A DNA stretch of 64,000 nucleotides. Origin: Ferruginibacter sp. (GTDB lineage: Bacteria > Bacteroidota > Bacteroidia > Chitinophagales > Chitinophagaceae). The stretch is taken from positions 310,001 to 374,000 of the forward strand of contig JACMLJ010000095.1 in assembly GCA_014379625.1 (NCBI GenBank), given 5' to 3'. Positions 29,977 through 39,341 of the stretch are shown piece after piece (the first letter of the stretch is position 1; each line of letters opens with the position of its first letter). The notes beneath the pieces were generated by a model that was not told where the DNA came from, ran no database searches, and saw only the letters and a list, made by a program, of their open reading frames with translations. The position numbers and the translations under genes are program-made.

Positions 29977-30915
29977 TTAAAGGTCTTCTTCCGCGGCCCT
30001 CTTTAAAATATTTTTTTCTTCATCAGTCAAAAAATGATACCCTTTCTGGTTGATCTTGTCCAGTATTTCATCTACCCTTTGCTGGGTTACATTGGAAGTT
30101 TTATGGAAAGGCTTCCTGCCGTCTGCATTATAAAAAACTTTTTCTTTTATAGAATTTGTATTGCTTTTTTTATCGGGATTGAAAAGGTTCATGAACCAGT
30201 CGTAAAAATTATTCATCCAGATACTCCCGTCTTTTTCTTTGCGTAACAAAAAAACAAAGATAAACCCGGCAATTCCCCCACCCAGGTGCGAAAGGCTAAA
30301 GGCAGCACTTTGCGATGCTATACCTGCAAAATCAATAAGTATGTAAATTAATGTAAGCACCCATATAGGGATACCTCCGTTCAGATTTCTGAAAAAACGA
30401 TAATTAGGGGCCAGGGTTGTAGTAGACACAGCTATTGCCATAGTGGCGGCATTCGCTCCTATTAATGAAGTAGTGCCAATAAAGGGCTGCAACGGCGGTA
30501 TTAAATAATTGGCTAAAATAAATACCAGTGCACCGGCCAGCCCGCCATAAATGTAAATTGGGATCAATTTTTTATTACCGGTAAGTTCCTGCAAAATAAA
30601 GCCGAATGCCCATAGCCAAAGCATATTACTTAAGATATGAAGTATACCGGTATGGGTAAACATATACGTTAAAATAGTCCATGGGCGCTCGCTTAACTTA
30701 GTAAGCTGGGCCGGCATCTCAAAAAACTGAACCACCTCTGCAGTAAAGGCAGCTTCATTGGCACGGAAAAAGTAATATACTACCTGGATGGTTATCAATA
30801 ATAAAAAAAAGATAACATTAATAGTGAATAAAGCAACGAGGGCATTGCCATCGCTGCCAAGTGTCAGGCTTTTCCGGGGACGCCTGTATTCCGGGTATCT
30901 GTCTGCTTCTCCCAT
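29977..30915 (-). CDS. Rhomboid-family membrane protein with Ser-to-Asn at the catalytic site (probable pseudoprotease)
   Basis: 312 residues: six hydrophobic segments, then a ~70-residue soluble C-terminal tail (RVDEILDKINQKGYHFLTDEE). The HxxxN pair (H93, N97) and the helix-6 SHLGG (H210) are kept, but the GxSG position reads G153-A-N155-A-A: the nucleophile Ser is Asn, encoded by AAT (minus strand, 30453-30451), one base from AGT. If the sequence is right, the protein cannot do serine-protease chemistry and may act as a substrate-binding chaperone or regulator, like iRhoms and derlins. An intact rhomboid lies directly upstream (gap 55 bases). Confidence 0.88.
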   Translation of the reverse strand: MGEADRYPEYRRPRKSLTLGSDGNALVALFTINVIFFLLLITIQVVYYFFRANEAAFTAEVVQFFEMPAQLTKLSERPWTILTYMFTHTGILHILSNMLWLWAFGFILQELTGNKKLIPIYIYGGLAGALVFILANYLIPPLQPFIGTTSLIGANAATMAIAVSTTTLAPNYRFFRNLNGGIPIWVLTLIYILIDFAGIASQSAAFSLSHLGGGIAGFIFVFLLRKEKDGSIWMNNFYDWFMNLFNPDKKSNTNSIKEKVFYNADGRKPFHKTSNVTQQRVDEILDKINQKGYHFLTDEEKNILKRAAEEDL

Positions 30916-30970
30916 TTAAAAAAATTATGATACAAATTTACAAACACGTTGCAATAAACGCCGTTAACTT

Positions 30971-31669
30971 TTAATAAAACGTTTTTTTGTTTTTTTTGTT
31001 CCAGTACAATACTAATAAAAATCCAGTTACAGCCCCTCCGATATGTGCGAAATGTGCAATATTATCGCCCTGTACCTTTACCACACCCCCAAAAACATCG
31101 ATCGCGATCATTCCCAGTATTGCCCATTTGGCTTTTACAGGTATGGGTATGGGAAAAATGATCAGCTCTGTATTGGGGAACAAATATCCAAACGCAGCCA
31201 GTACGCCCATTATTGCACCAGAGGCGCCTACAGTAGCCGAAACCCGTAAAATAGCCTGGTACCTGTCCATATCATCCGGGCTTAATGAACTATGGTCTAC
31301 CTGCCACCAGTCAAATGCATAAGATCCCATTTGAAAAAATGCGGCAGCCAGTCCACAAATAAAATAGAAAATTAAAAATCGTTTGGGTCCCCAAACCCTT
31401 TCCACCATTGATCCAAACATCCACAGGGCGAACATATTGAACAGCAGGTGAAAAAAGCCACCATGCATGAACATATGCGTTACCACCTGGTAAGGTTGAA
31501 AATACACCGACTTATAATGATGTAATGCAAAAAGATCTGTTGCCGCGTTAGGGTCGTTGTTTCCCCCGGTTACCACTTGTGCAAGGTAAACCAACACGTT
31601 TATGATGATGAGGTTGAGTACGATGGGGGTAGTTTGCTGAAAGCGGTTGCCGTAATTATTAAATGCCAT
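30971..31669 (-). CDS. Rhomboid family intramembrane serine protease
   Basis: 232 residues, six transmembrane segments. The catalytic dyad is intact: S150 in VGASGAIMG and H209 in AHFAHIGGA; the HxxxN of helix 2 is also present (HLLFN). Rhomboids cleave transmembrane substrates within the inner membrane. It is followed after 55 bases by the Ser-less paralogue at 29977-30915, so the pair is probably co-expressed and may function together. The 296 bases upstream hold no gene. Confidence 0.93.
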   Translation of the reverse strand: MAFNNYGNRFQQTTPIVLNLIIINVLVYLAQVVTGGNNDPNAATDLFALHHYKSVYFQPYQVVTHMFMHGGFFHLLFNMFALWMFGSMVERVWGPKRFLIFYFICGLAAAFFQMGSYAFDWWQVDHSSLSPDDMDRYQAILRVSATVGASGAIMGVLAAFGYLFPNTELIIFPIPIPVKAKWAILGMIAIDVFGGVVKVQGDNIAHFAHIGGAVTGFLLVLYWNKKNKKTFY

Positions 31670-31965
31670 TTATAATTGATTGATTATTCCTGCAATTTCG
31701 TAATACTTATTGGATTTTTTAAACTTAACAGGACGGAATTGTGATACTGTTACAAATCAGCAAATTGTGAAGCGGTTTTCTACCACGGGTTCTCAATCAT
31801 TTCAACAAAGTTTAGCACTTTATCAAATGCCGCATTTATAAAAAGGTTTCTTCCTTCAGGGATGTATTTCTGTCTAAAACAATCTTTTGGGGGTAAAGGC
31901 AGCTTTAATAAATCGGGTACCGGTCAATTCCGGTTGCCCTGCTTTGCAGGATGGCGGCAGTTTGG

Positions 31966-32958
31966 CTAATGAATATTATACCCTGCTTTTAGTTTCATCA
32001 ACAATTTATCCTTCAATTCCACGGGTATAAAAGCCGCCTGCAGCGCATAAACATTACAGGTATAAAAATCATCCATCGTCCATCCAAACACTTCCTGTAA
32101 CCGTTGGTATTCCTTAGTTAAAGTAATATCTACTATGGTGGGAGCATCGGTATTTATACTGAGCGATACACCTGCCCTGTACAACTGGTCAACCGGGTGT
32201 TCGTGGTAAGTATCATAGAGACCGATCTGGACATTGCAGGAAGGGCAGATTTCCAAATGTATATTGTGCTTTTTCAGGTGTTCCACCAATTTTGGATCTT
32301 CGATGCTTCTTACACCATGGCCAATGCGGGTTGGGCCAAAATACCGGAGGGTTTCCCATACACTTTCGGCCCCCTTTGCTTCTCCTGCGTGCGCCGTACA
32401 ATGAATCCCTTTTTCCTTCGCGTATTTGAATGCGTTGATATGGTTGATAACGGGAAAACCGGCTTCATCCGCCGCAATATCAAATCCGGCCACATAGCTT
32501 TCTTTAAACTGCTGAGCCAGTTTTACCGTTTCCATACTTTGCTCTTCGGTAAAATGCCGCAATGTGCAGAGGATCAGCCTTGCTTCAATACCTGTTTCCG
32601 CAACAGCAATTGCAGTGGCTGCTTCCGTTGCGGCCACAACTTCATAAGGCCTGAGCCCTTTTTCCAAATGTTGCAGGGGAGCAAATCTTATTTCTGCATA
32701 TAAAGTATTGGACGCTGCAAGCTGATTAAACAGGTCGTACACCACCAACTGTAGCTGCTCTTTGGTTTGCATAAGTTTATAGCCTTTTACTGCCCTTGTC
32801 AGGAAATCAGCGAGATTGGCGCATTTTGCGGGTGCAATAAATTCCCGCAGATAGCTTTCTCTTGTAACGGAAGGATCGATCTTTGAAACCACTTTATAGC
32901 TGAGCCCGCAATCTAAATGCAGGTGCAGTTCAACTTTTGGTAGTCGCTGAAAATTCAT
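31966..32958 (-). CDS. add: Adenosine deaminase
   Basis: 330 residues. Zinc-binding and catalytic motifs of the adenosine/AMP deaminase family: KVELHLHLD (HxH), HAGEAKG (His and catalytic Glu), IGHGVRS, and SINTDAPTI (Asp pair). It converts adenosine or deoxyadenosine to inosine or deoxyinosine in purine salvage. Some bacterial members of this size prefer adenine or other purines; the motifs here fit adenosine deaminase best. No signal peptide. The HAD phosphatase gene lies 105 bases upstream on the same strand. Confidence 0.9.
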   Translation of the reverse strand: MNFQRLPKVELHLHLDCGLSYKVVSKIDPSVTRESYLREFIAPAKCANLADFLTRAVKGYKLMQTKEQLQLVVYDLFNQLAASNTLYAEIRFAPLQHLEKGLRPYEVVAATEAATAIAVAETGIEARLILCTLRHFTEEQSMETVKLAQQFKESYVAGFDIAADEAGFPVINHINAFKYAKEKGIHCTAHAGEAKGAESVWETLRYFGPTRIGHGVRSIEDPKLVEHLKKHNIHLEICPSCNVQIGLYDTYHEHPVDQLYRAGVSLSINTDAPTIVDITLTKEYQRLQEVFGWTMDDFYTCNVYALQAAFIPVELKDKLLMKLKAGYNIH

Positions 32959-33063
32959 TAGATGATTATTTTGATCTGGGTCATGATATTGATTTTCTCC
33001 AATCCGGCTAATTTTTTCTGGTTATCAAATCAATTCCACAAATTAAAGTACAAACATTTTTTG

Positions 33064-33756
33064 CTAAGCTTTTAGTAAGGGAGGTAAAATTTCCATGATA
33101 TTATCCACATGCCTGAAGTTAGCATGTTCTACATGGTGTTCTACCTGTTCATGCGCCCAGGTGGTGTGATATGGGATATGCACTGCATGCCCGCCAATAG
33201 ATAAAACGGGCATTACATCCGACTTTAACGAATTCCCAATCATTAAAAATTCCGAAGGCTGGATATCCAGGTGCTTGATCAGCTTGCGATAATCAGATTC
33301 CTGTTTATCGGACATTATTTCTATATGATGAAAATAATGCTCAAGCCCTGATTTTTTCAGCTTACGTTCCTGGTCAAGCAGGTCTCCCTTAGTAGCAACA
33401 ACGAGGCGGTACTTTCCTTTCAACGCTTTAAGTACGGCATCTACCCCATCTAATATTTCAATGGGCTTTTCCAACAGCTCTTTTCCGAAAACAATCGCTT
33501 TTTCCAGGATGGCTATATCCAATGTGTTGTTAGAAACCCGGAGCGCTGTTTCAATCATCGAAAGCATAAACCCCTTTACACCATAACCATATAAAGGAAG
33601 GTTTTGAATTTCGGTTTTAAACAATTCCTTTGCCAAAGTGTGATGAGGTAAATAATCTTCGAGTAATGCACAAAATTTATTTTCTGTTTCCTGGAAATAA
33701 GGTTCGTTTATCCAGAGCGTGTCGTCGGCGTCAAATGCGATTACTTTTATATCCAT
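33064..33756 (-). CDS. HAD-superfamily hydrolase
   Basis: 230 residues. Motif I FDADDTLW (nucleophile D9, acid D11), motif II VVATKGD, a Lys in SDYRKLIK, and motif IV MIGNSLKSDV make a complete HAD phosphatase. The helical cap after motif I indicates subclass C1, as in phosphoglycolate- or nucleotide-phosphatase-like enzymes. The substrate cannot be inferred. It lies between add and rlmD on the same strand. Confidence 0.87.
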   Translation of the reverse strand: MDIKVIAFDADDTLWINEPYFQETENKFCALLEDYLPHHTLAKELFKTEIQNLPLYGYGVKGFMLSMIETALRVSNNTLDIAILEKAIVFGKELLEKPIEILDGVDAVLKALKGKYRLVVATKGDLLDQERKLKKSGLEHYFHHIEIMSDKQESDYRKLIKHLDIQPSEFLMIGNSLKSDVMPVLSIGGHAVHIPYHTTWAHEQVEHHVEHANFRHVDNIMEILPPLLKA

Positions 33757-34001
33757 GTTTTTGTTGAAAGGTTGATTGGCAGACTAAATATAACGTTTAA
33801 GTGGACTTGTTGAAAGATTAGCATGTTCATTTTTGTTTCCTGGTGCATATTCTTTAATTGCCAGCTTAAATATTTTGTGGGGAGGTTGCACAATGGTATC
33901 CAGTACAAGTGTGCGACGCAACGAAGCCAAATAGTAGTACTTTGCCAGGGCCAAAAAATTACACTTTTAATATTTCAGTGAATTTAAATTTAAAGCATTA
34001 A

Positions 34002-35483
34002 TCATTTTTTCAATTTTAGCAACACCACGCACTCAATATGATGCGTATGCGGAAACATATCCACCGGTTGTATTTTTTCGACATGGTATTTTTCGCTGAG
34101 CAAACCGAGGTCCCTTGCCTGGGTAGCGGTATTGCAACTTACATACACTATTTTTTGGGCCGCTATTTCCAATAGCTTATTTACTAATTTTTCGTGCATG
34201 CCTGCACGTGGGGGATCGGTAAAAATTACATCCGGCCGGCCATGTTCTGCAAAAAAATCATCATCACATATCCTGATGACATCGCCTGCAAAAAATTCAG
34301 CACGGTCTATTTGGTTGATGGCTGCATTTATTTTGGCGTCTTCAATGGCTTCGGCAACCAGTTCTACACCAATGATCTTTTTAGCCAGTTTACTCACAAA
34401 TATGCCGATACTACCGGTGCCGCAATACAGGTCGTACACAATTTCATTGCCGGTTAGTTGGGCAAAATCCCTTGCGATGGTGTACAGTTTTTCAGCCTGC
34501 CTGGTATTGGTTTGAAAGAAAGATTTAGGACCGATCTTAAATGAAAACTCCTCCAGCTTTTCCATCACAAAACCTTTACCATGGTACAACTGTGGGGTAA
34601 GGTCGTAAATAGTATCGTTCCATTTTGGATTGATGGTGTACAGTAATGTTGTAATGCAGGGCAGTTCCTGCAATACAAAATCCAGCAGTTTTTTTGTTTC
34701 CACCTGGTTTTCATAGCCAAGGCAAATATTTACCATCAACTCACCCGTTGCACAATTACGGATGATGATATTGCGTAGCCAACCGGTATGCTGCTTAATA
34801 TCATAGTAAGTATAATTATTTGCCAGGGCAAAACTGCGGATGCTGTTGCGGATATTGTTGTTGATACCATCCATCAGGTGACATTCCTGTATGTCAATGA
34901 TCTTATCAAATACGCGGGGAACGTGGAAACCTAAAGCTCCCTTGTCTGCCACCGGGGTGTTGCCCGGCCGTGCTAATTCAGCATGCGCTTCTGGATCAGC
35001 AGGGTCTAAAGCCCCTCCTTCGGCGAGGTTTGGCAAGGCTTTGGTAGGCAGCGGGCCTGTTTTGTATTCTTTATTACTAAACGTAAACTCCAGTTTATTT
35101 CTATACTGGGTAGTATCATCGGCTCCCACAATGGGCATCATTTCCGGTAATTCCACTTTACCAATACGCCTGAAATTTTGGGCTACTTCCTGTTGCTTGT
35201 ATTCCAACTGTTTTGGGTAGGGCAACATTTGCCATTTGCACCCCCCGCAGACGCCAAAGTGAATGCAAAACGGGGTGGTCCTTTCTGTTGAGTATTTGTG
35301 AAAACGGGTGGCTTTTCCTTCTCCATAATCCTTTTTATTGGTGCTTACAAATACATCCACCACATCGCCGGGAACAGCCCCCTCAATAAATATTACCTTG
35401 CCATCCTGTCTTGCCAGCGATTTACCTTCGGCGGCATAGCCGGTAACCAATATATTTTCTAATAAATATTTTTTTCTTTTCAC
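34002..35483 (-). CDS. rlmD: 23S rRNA (uracil-C5)-methyltransferase, RlmD/RumA type, with in-frame insertion
   Basis: 493 residues, GTG start at 35483. An N-terminal TRAM domain (about 5-60) is followed by the Fe-S ligands C73, C79, C82 and C201 (FCIHFGVCGGC; IQECHL), the SAM-binding domain (VYDLYCGTGSIG), and the catalytic DPPRAGMH and SCNTATQARD with the nucleophilic Cys. It methylates U1939 (or U747) of 23S rRNA. Residues about 143-182 are an Ala/Pro/Gly-rich segment not typical of the family and listed separately; all catalytic motifs lie outside it. A TATTTTTG box at 35488-35495 lies only 4 bases from the start codon, so the mRNA may be leaderless. Confidence 0.9.
   Translation of the reverse strand: MKRKKYLLENILVTGYAAEGKSLARQDGKVIFIEGAVPGDVVDVFVSTNKKDYGEGKATRFHKYSTERTTPFCIHFGVCGGCKWQMLPYPKQLEYKQQEVAQNFRRIGKVELPEMMPIVGADDTTQYRNKLEFTFSNKEYKTGPLPTKALPNLAEGGALDPADPEAHAELARPGNTPVADKGALGFHVPRVFDKIIDIQECHLMDGINNNIRNSIRSFALANNYTYYDIKQHTGWLRNIIIRNCATGELMVNICLGYENQVETKKLLDFVLQELPCITTLLYTINPKWNDTIYDLTPQLYHGKGFVMEKLEEFSFKIGPKSFFQTNTRQAEKLYTIARDFAQLTGNEIVYDLYCGTGSIGIFVSKLAKKIIGVELVAEAIEDAKINAAINQIDRAEFFAGDVIRICDDDFFAEHGRPDVIFTDPPRAGMHEKLVNKLLEIAAQKIVYVSCNTATQARDLGLLSEKYHVEKIQPVDMFPHTHHIECVVLLKLKK
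34938..35057 (-). other. GC-rich in-frame insertion within rlmD
   Basis: About 120 bases encoding roughly 40 residues (around PLPTKALPNLAEGGALDPAD and AHAELARPGNTPVADKG). The segment is visibly GC-richer than the gene and interrupts the region where RlmD proteins normally pass directly from the FTFSN strand to the ALGFH strand. The ends show weak inverted similarity (CTGCCACC on one side, CTGCCTACC on the reverse of the other). It resembles the in-frame palindromic elements known from Rickettsia genes. Mobility is inferred only. Confidence 0.5.
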
Positions 35484-35633
35484 CGCGCAAAAATAACACC
35501 TCCTTTCTTCATTCAGAAAAAATGAGTCCCTGATTATTTTTTTGTTAACGCTTTGTAATTTTACACGCCTTTATTGGCCAAATGCTCATTAACCATTGAT
35601 TTTAAATACTTTTACAACCATATTATTCAACCA

Positions 35634-37073
35634 ATGAAACAATTTTTCTTTTTTTTGATGGCATCCGTACCCTGTATCACGTCATCCGCGCAGGAATTCA
35701 AAGTTATTTTAAAGGTGCCACAATATAAAACCGGGGTTGCCTACCTAACCTACCATATGGGCAAAAACCTGAATGTAGAAGATTCCGCAGCCGTAAACAA
35801 CAGTGGAGTGGCGGTATTTACCGGTAAAAGAAAATTACCACCCGGTATTTATGCGGTGGTTATGCCGGGTAAAAGAATTACAGTGGATTTTTTTGTGGAT
35901 AAAGAACAGGTAATTTCGATAAGCGTGGATACTACCGACCTGGTAAATAAGACGATCGTTACAGGATCAAAAGAAAATGTATTGTTTCAGCAATATTACC
36001 AATACATTGCGGTAAAAGGAAAATTAATAGAATCGGAACGGCAGGCTTATCTTCAATCCACTACAAAAAAAGATTCCACGCTGCATGAGTCGAATTATCT
36101 TAAGTACAATAAAGAATTAAATGATTTCCGGGAAGGGATCACCACGAACCATCCCAAATCGATGATGGCGGTTTTATTGAATGCAATGAAAGAACCCCAA
36201 CTACCGGCGAAAAAAATGCAAAGCCGGACCGATTCATTAGAAAACTATTATTACTACAAGGCACATTACTGGGATGGTATAACCTTTATGGATGAACGCA
36301 TTTTAAGAACCCCTTTCTTTCTTCCCAAATTTGAAAAGTATTATCGTGAAATCGTTGCCCCGCAGTCAGACAGCATTATTAAGGAGGCTGACTACCAGTT
36401 GCTGCTTGCGCGAAGCAGTCCGGAAGTGTATAAATTTTTATTGAACTGGCTTACAGATGAATATATTAATCCAAAGTACATGGGGCAGGATGCGATTTTT
36501 GTGCACCTGTTTGAAAAATACCATAGCAAGGGACTTACCGGCTGGCTCAATGAAAAACAAATGGAATCAATCAGCCGGAGGGCCTATATGTTAATGGCCA
36601 ACCTGATTGGCTTAAAGGCTGCAGACCTGGAAATGCTGGATACAAGCGGCAAGCCCTCACCTTTATACCAGGTAAAGGCAGACTATACCATTGTTTGTTT
36701 TTGGGATCCTACCTGCGGTCATTGTAAAGAGGAACTCCCCAGACTGGATTCTATTTACCGGGCAAGCTGGAAAGATCACGGCGTTAAAATATATGCCGTG
36801 TTATCTGCTGATTCAAAAGAAGACCTGAAAGCGGAATGGCTAAAATACATCCGGGAACACAACCTGGGTGACTGGACCAATGTTTACCAGACAAAGGAAA
36901 TGGAAACGGCCGGATATGCAGCTCAAAAACCCGGCTACCGCCAGTTGTATGATATTACCCTTACTCCCACCCTGTACCTGCTGGACAACGAGAAACGCAT
37001 TATCGGGAAAAAATTATCCTGGCAGCAATTAGATGATTTGTTGAAAGTGAAATGGAACGCAACGACAAAATAA
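35634..37073 (+). CDS. Exported TlpA-like thiol-disulfide protein (DUF4369/DUF5106-type)
   Basis: 480 residues from the ATG at 35634 (MKQFFFFLMASVPCITSSAQ, signal peptide); the upstream in-frame extension is rejected. The N-terminal beta domain (about 20-115, EFKVILKVPQYKTG...) resembles DUF4369. A helical middle region resembling DUF5106 follows, then a C-terminal thioredoxin fold with FWDPTCGHCKEELPRL, a CxxC active site. These Bacteroidota proteins act in the periplasm or at the envelope in thiol redox reactions; partners are unknown. It is a single gene, with 202 bases to the SurA-like gene downstream. Confidence 0.87.
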   Translation: MKQFFFFLMASVPCITSSAQEFKVILKVPQYKTGVAYLTYHMGKNLNVEDSAAVNNSGVAVFTGKRKLPPGIYAVVMPGKRITVDFFVDKEQVISISVDTTDLVNKTIVTGSKENVLFQQYYQYIAVKGKLIESERQAYLQSTTKKDSTLHESNYLKYNKELNDFREGITTNHPKSMMAVLLNAMKEPQLPAKKMQSRTDSLENYYYYKAHYWDGITFMDERILRTPFFLPKFEKYYREIVAPQSDSIIKEADYQLLLARSSPEVYKFLLNWLTDEYINPKYMGQDAIFVHLFEKYHSKGLTGWLNEKQMESISRRAYMLMANLIGLKAADLEMLDTSGKPSPLYQVKADYTIVCFWDPTCGHCKEELPRLDSIYRASWKDHGVKIYAVLSADSKEDLKAEWLKYIREHNLGDWTNVYQTKEMETAGYAAQKPGYRQLYDITLTPTLYLLDNEKRIIGKKLSWQQLDDLLKVKWNATTK

Positions 37074-37275
37074 TCTGAATATCGTTTACGGTTCATGCAG
37101 GAAATTTTGACCTTGCGGCATTTAGTAACGGTGTTCATTACTGGCCAAAATCTGATCCTCTTTACTGGTAACCATGAACTTTAAACCTTCCGAATATTTC
37201 ACCCTTGACCATTGACCCCTCACCCATAAAACCGCCTCTTTACAAATATCAAAACATTAATAAAATTGGTTCAAC

Positions 37276-39207
37276 ATGAAGAAAATAATAACACTGTTTA
37301 TACTATGCCTGGGGGCAACGCAGCTTTTTTCTCAAACACTTTTTACATATGGGCCTTACCAGGTTGGAAAAGACGAGTTTTTAAGGGCTTACAATAAAAA
37401 TAAAACGCCGGTTACCAATAAAGAACAATCACTGAAGGAATATCTTGACCTGTACTCCAGGTTTAAGCTGAAAGTGAAAACCGCGCAGGAGCAGCGACTC
37501 GATACTTTGCCACAACTTCAAAACGATTTACAAAACTTTCGCAACCAGGTAGCAGATGGATACATGAATGACGAAAAAGGGCTAAACCTATTGATAGAAG
37601 AAGCAATACAGCGCAGCCAGAAGGATATACATTTATTGCATTTCAGTATTGCCATACCTTCAAAAATGAGTGCGGCAGATACATTGAAAGCTTATACGGC
37701 AATGAATGAACTGGTATCCAAATTGAAAGAAGGCAAAACCAATTATTCAGCAATTACAGACCAGATCAGCGAAAAATATATGAAGGTAAAAGGAGACGAC
37801 CTTGGCTATATTACTGCCTTAACCCTTCCTTATGAAATCGAAAACCTGGTGTATAAGTTAAAGCCTGGCGGTATCTCCAACCCCTATCGTACCAAAGCGG
37901 CGCTGCACGTTTTTAAAAACGCGGATGAGCGAAAAAGCGCCGGAAAATGGAAAATAGCCCAGGTATTATTAACCATACCTCCTGATGTATCCGGTGCAGA
38001 ATTAAAGGCAATTGAGAAGAAAGCAGATTCTATTTATGCATTGCTGACGGGCGGAGCGGATTTCGCCACTCTGGCTAAACAACTAAGCGAAGACAAACTA
38101 ACTTATATGAATGGTGGTGAAATGCCGGAGTTTGGTACAGGCAAGTATGAACTGCCATTTGAAAGCAAGGTATTTGAATTAAAAAAAGACGGGGATATCT
38201 CAAAGCCTATTTTTACGGGCTATGGGTATCATATTGTAAAACGATTGCAACAGCGGGACATACCGGGTGATAAAAGCGATGAAGCATTTGTGGCCGCGTT
38301 AAAACAACAAATATCAGCGGACTCAAGAATAAACGCCACAAAGGCCGGTTTCTTAAAAACCGTAAAAATAAAAACAGGATATAAAAAGAATGCAATTATA
38401 AAAGATACTGACCTTTTTAAATATGCCGACAGTGTAGCCGCAACCAACCAGGTTAGAAATTATCCCATTAATAATAAAACGATTTTTTCTTTTACTCAGT
38501 TGAATGTGAAGGGATCGGACTGGTTAAATTTTGTAAAAGATTATAAACTCAACAGGGATGTATACAAAGGAGAAGACAATAAAGAGTTATTAGAAAAATA
38601 TACTGCAACCACTTCGTTTGAGTATTACCGTAAGCACCTCGAAGCGTTTGATAAAGATTTTAAATACCAGGTGCAGGAGTTTAAGGAGGGCAATATGTTG
38701 TTTGAAATTATGGAAAGAAATGTATGGAATAAAGCGGCCGGTGACAGTACAGGTTTGCAAAACTATTACAATGAGCATAAGGCGAATTATAAATGGGCGG
38801 CCAGCGCTGATATCTTGTTATTTAATTGCAGCGACGGAAAAGTAGCTGAAGAGGCTTCCAGCGCATTGAAGAACGGCAAAAACTGGAAAAAACTGGCGGA
38901 AGAAAGTGATGGTAAAATACAGGCAGATTCAGGCAGGTATGAACTTTCTCAATTACCGTTGCCACAGGGTTCGGTTATCATCGATGGGTTACTATCAGCG
39001 CCCGTTACCAATAGCGGCGATAACACCTCAAGTTTCGTAAAAGTGTTGAAAATGTTCCCCGCAAACCAGCAAAGAAGCTTTGAAGAAGCAAAGGGCCTGG
39101 TAATAAACGACTATCAGACTTTTTTGGAAGAAAAATGGGTAGCAGCGTTAAAAAAGAAATACCCTGTGAAGGTAAATGAAGTAGTCTTCCGGTCAATGCT
39201 TCAGTAA
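37276..39207 (+). CDS. Periplasmic peptidylprolyl isomerase (SurA/PpiD-like, parvulin domains)
   Basis: 643 residues with a signal peptide (MKKIITLFILCLGATQLFSQ). It has an N-terminal helical chaperone-like region, one diverged parvulin-like domain (about 115-215: LLHFSIAIP ... GDDLGYITALTLP) and a well-conserved parvulin domain (about 225-340: KIAQVLLTIP, GGEMPEFGTGKYELPFE, GYGYHIVKR). The C-terminal 300 residues are a further helical substrate-binding region. It probably helps fold outer-membrane proteins in the periplasm. A strong terminator follows 20 bases after the stop. Confidence 0.9.
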   Translation: MKKIITLFILCLGATQLFSQTLFTYGPYQVGKDEFLRAYNKNKTPVTNKEQSLKEYLDLYSRFKLKVKTAQEQRLDTLPQLQNDLQNFRNQVADGYMNDEKGLNLLIEEAIQRSQKDIHLLHFSIAIPSKMSAADTLKAYTAMNELVSKLKEGKTNYSAITDQISEKYMKVKGDDLGYITALTLPYEIENLVYKLKPGGISNPYRTKAALHVFKNADERKSAGKWKIAQVLLTIPPDVSGAELKAIEKKADSIYALLTGGADFATLAKQLSEDKLTYMNGGEMPEFGTGKYELPFESKVFELKKDGDISKPIFTGYGYHIVKRLQQRDIPGDKSDEAFVAALKQQISADSRINATKAGFLKTVKIKTGYKKNAIIKDTDLFKYADSVAATNQVRNYPINNKTIFSFTQLNVKGSDWLNFVKDYKLNRDVYKGEDNKELLEKYTATTSFEYYRKHLEAFDKDFKYQVQEFKEGNMLFEIMERNVWNKAAGDSTGLQNYYNEHKANYKWAASADILLFNCSDGKVAEEASSALKNGKNWKKLAEESDGKIQADSGRYELSQLPLPQGSVIIDGLLSAPVTNSGDNTSSFVKVLKMFPANQQRSFEEAKGLVINDYQTFLEEKWVAALKKKYPVKVNEVVFRSMLQ

Positions 39208-39227
39208 ACCGGGATAAGTATTGGTAC

Positions 39228-39264
39228 AAAAAGCCTGCCTTCAAATCCTGATGGCAGGCTTTTT
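39228..39264 (+). terminator. Intrinsic terminator after the SurA-like gene
   Basis: A perfect 12-bp stem, AAAAAGCCTGCC (39228-39239) with GGCAGGCTTTTT (39253-39264), 13-base loop and a T-run forming the 3' arm. The A-run on the other side would let it work on both strands. Confidence 0.9.
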
Positions 39265-39341
39265 GTTTAAGGGGGATAAAAAGAGTATGGCATGTAAAAT
39301 TAACTGCCTCTACTCATTATAAACCTCAAAACTTACAAGGT

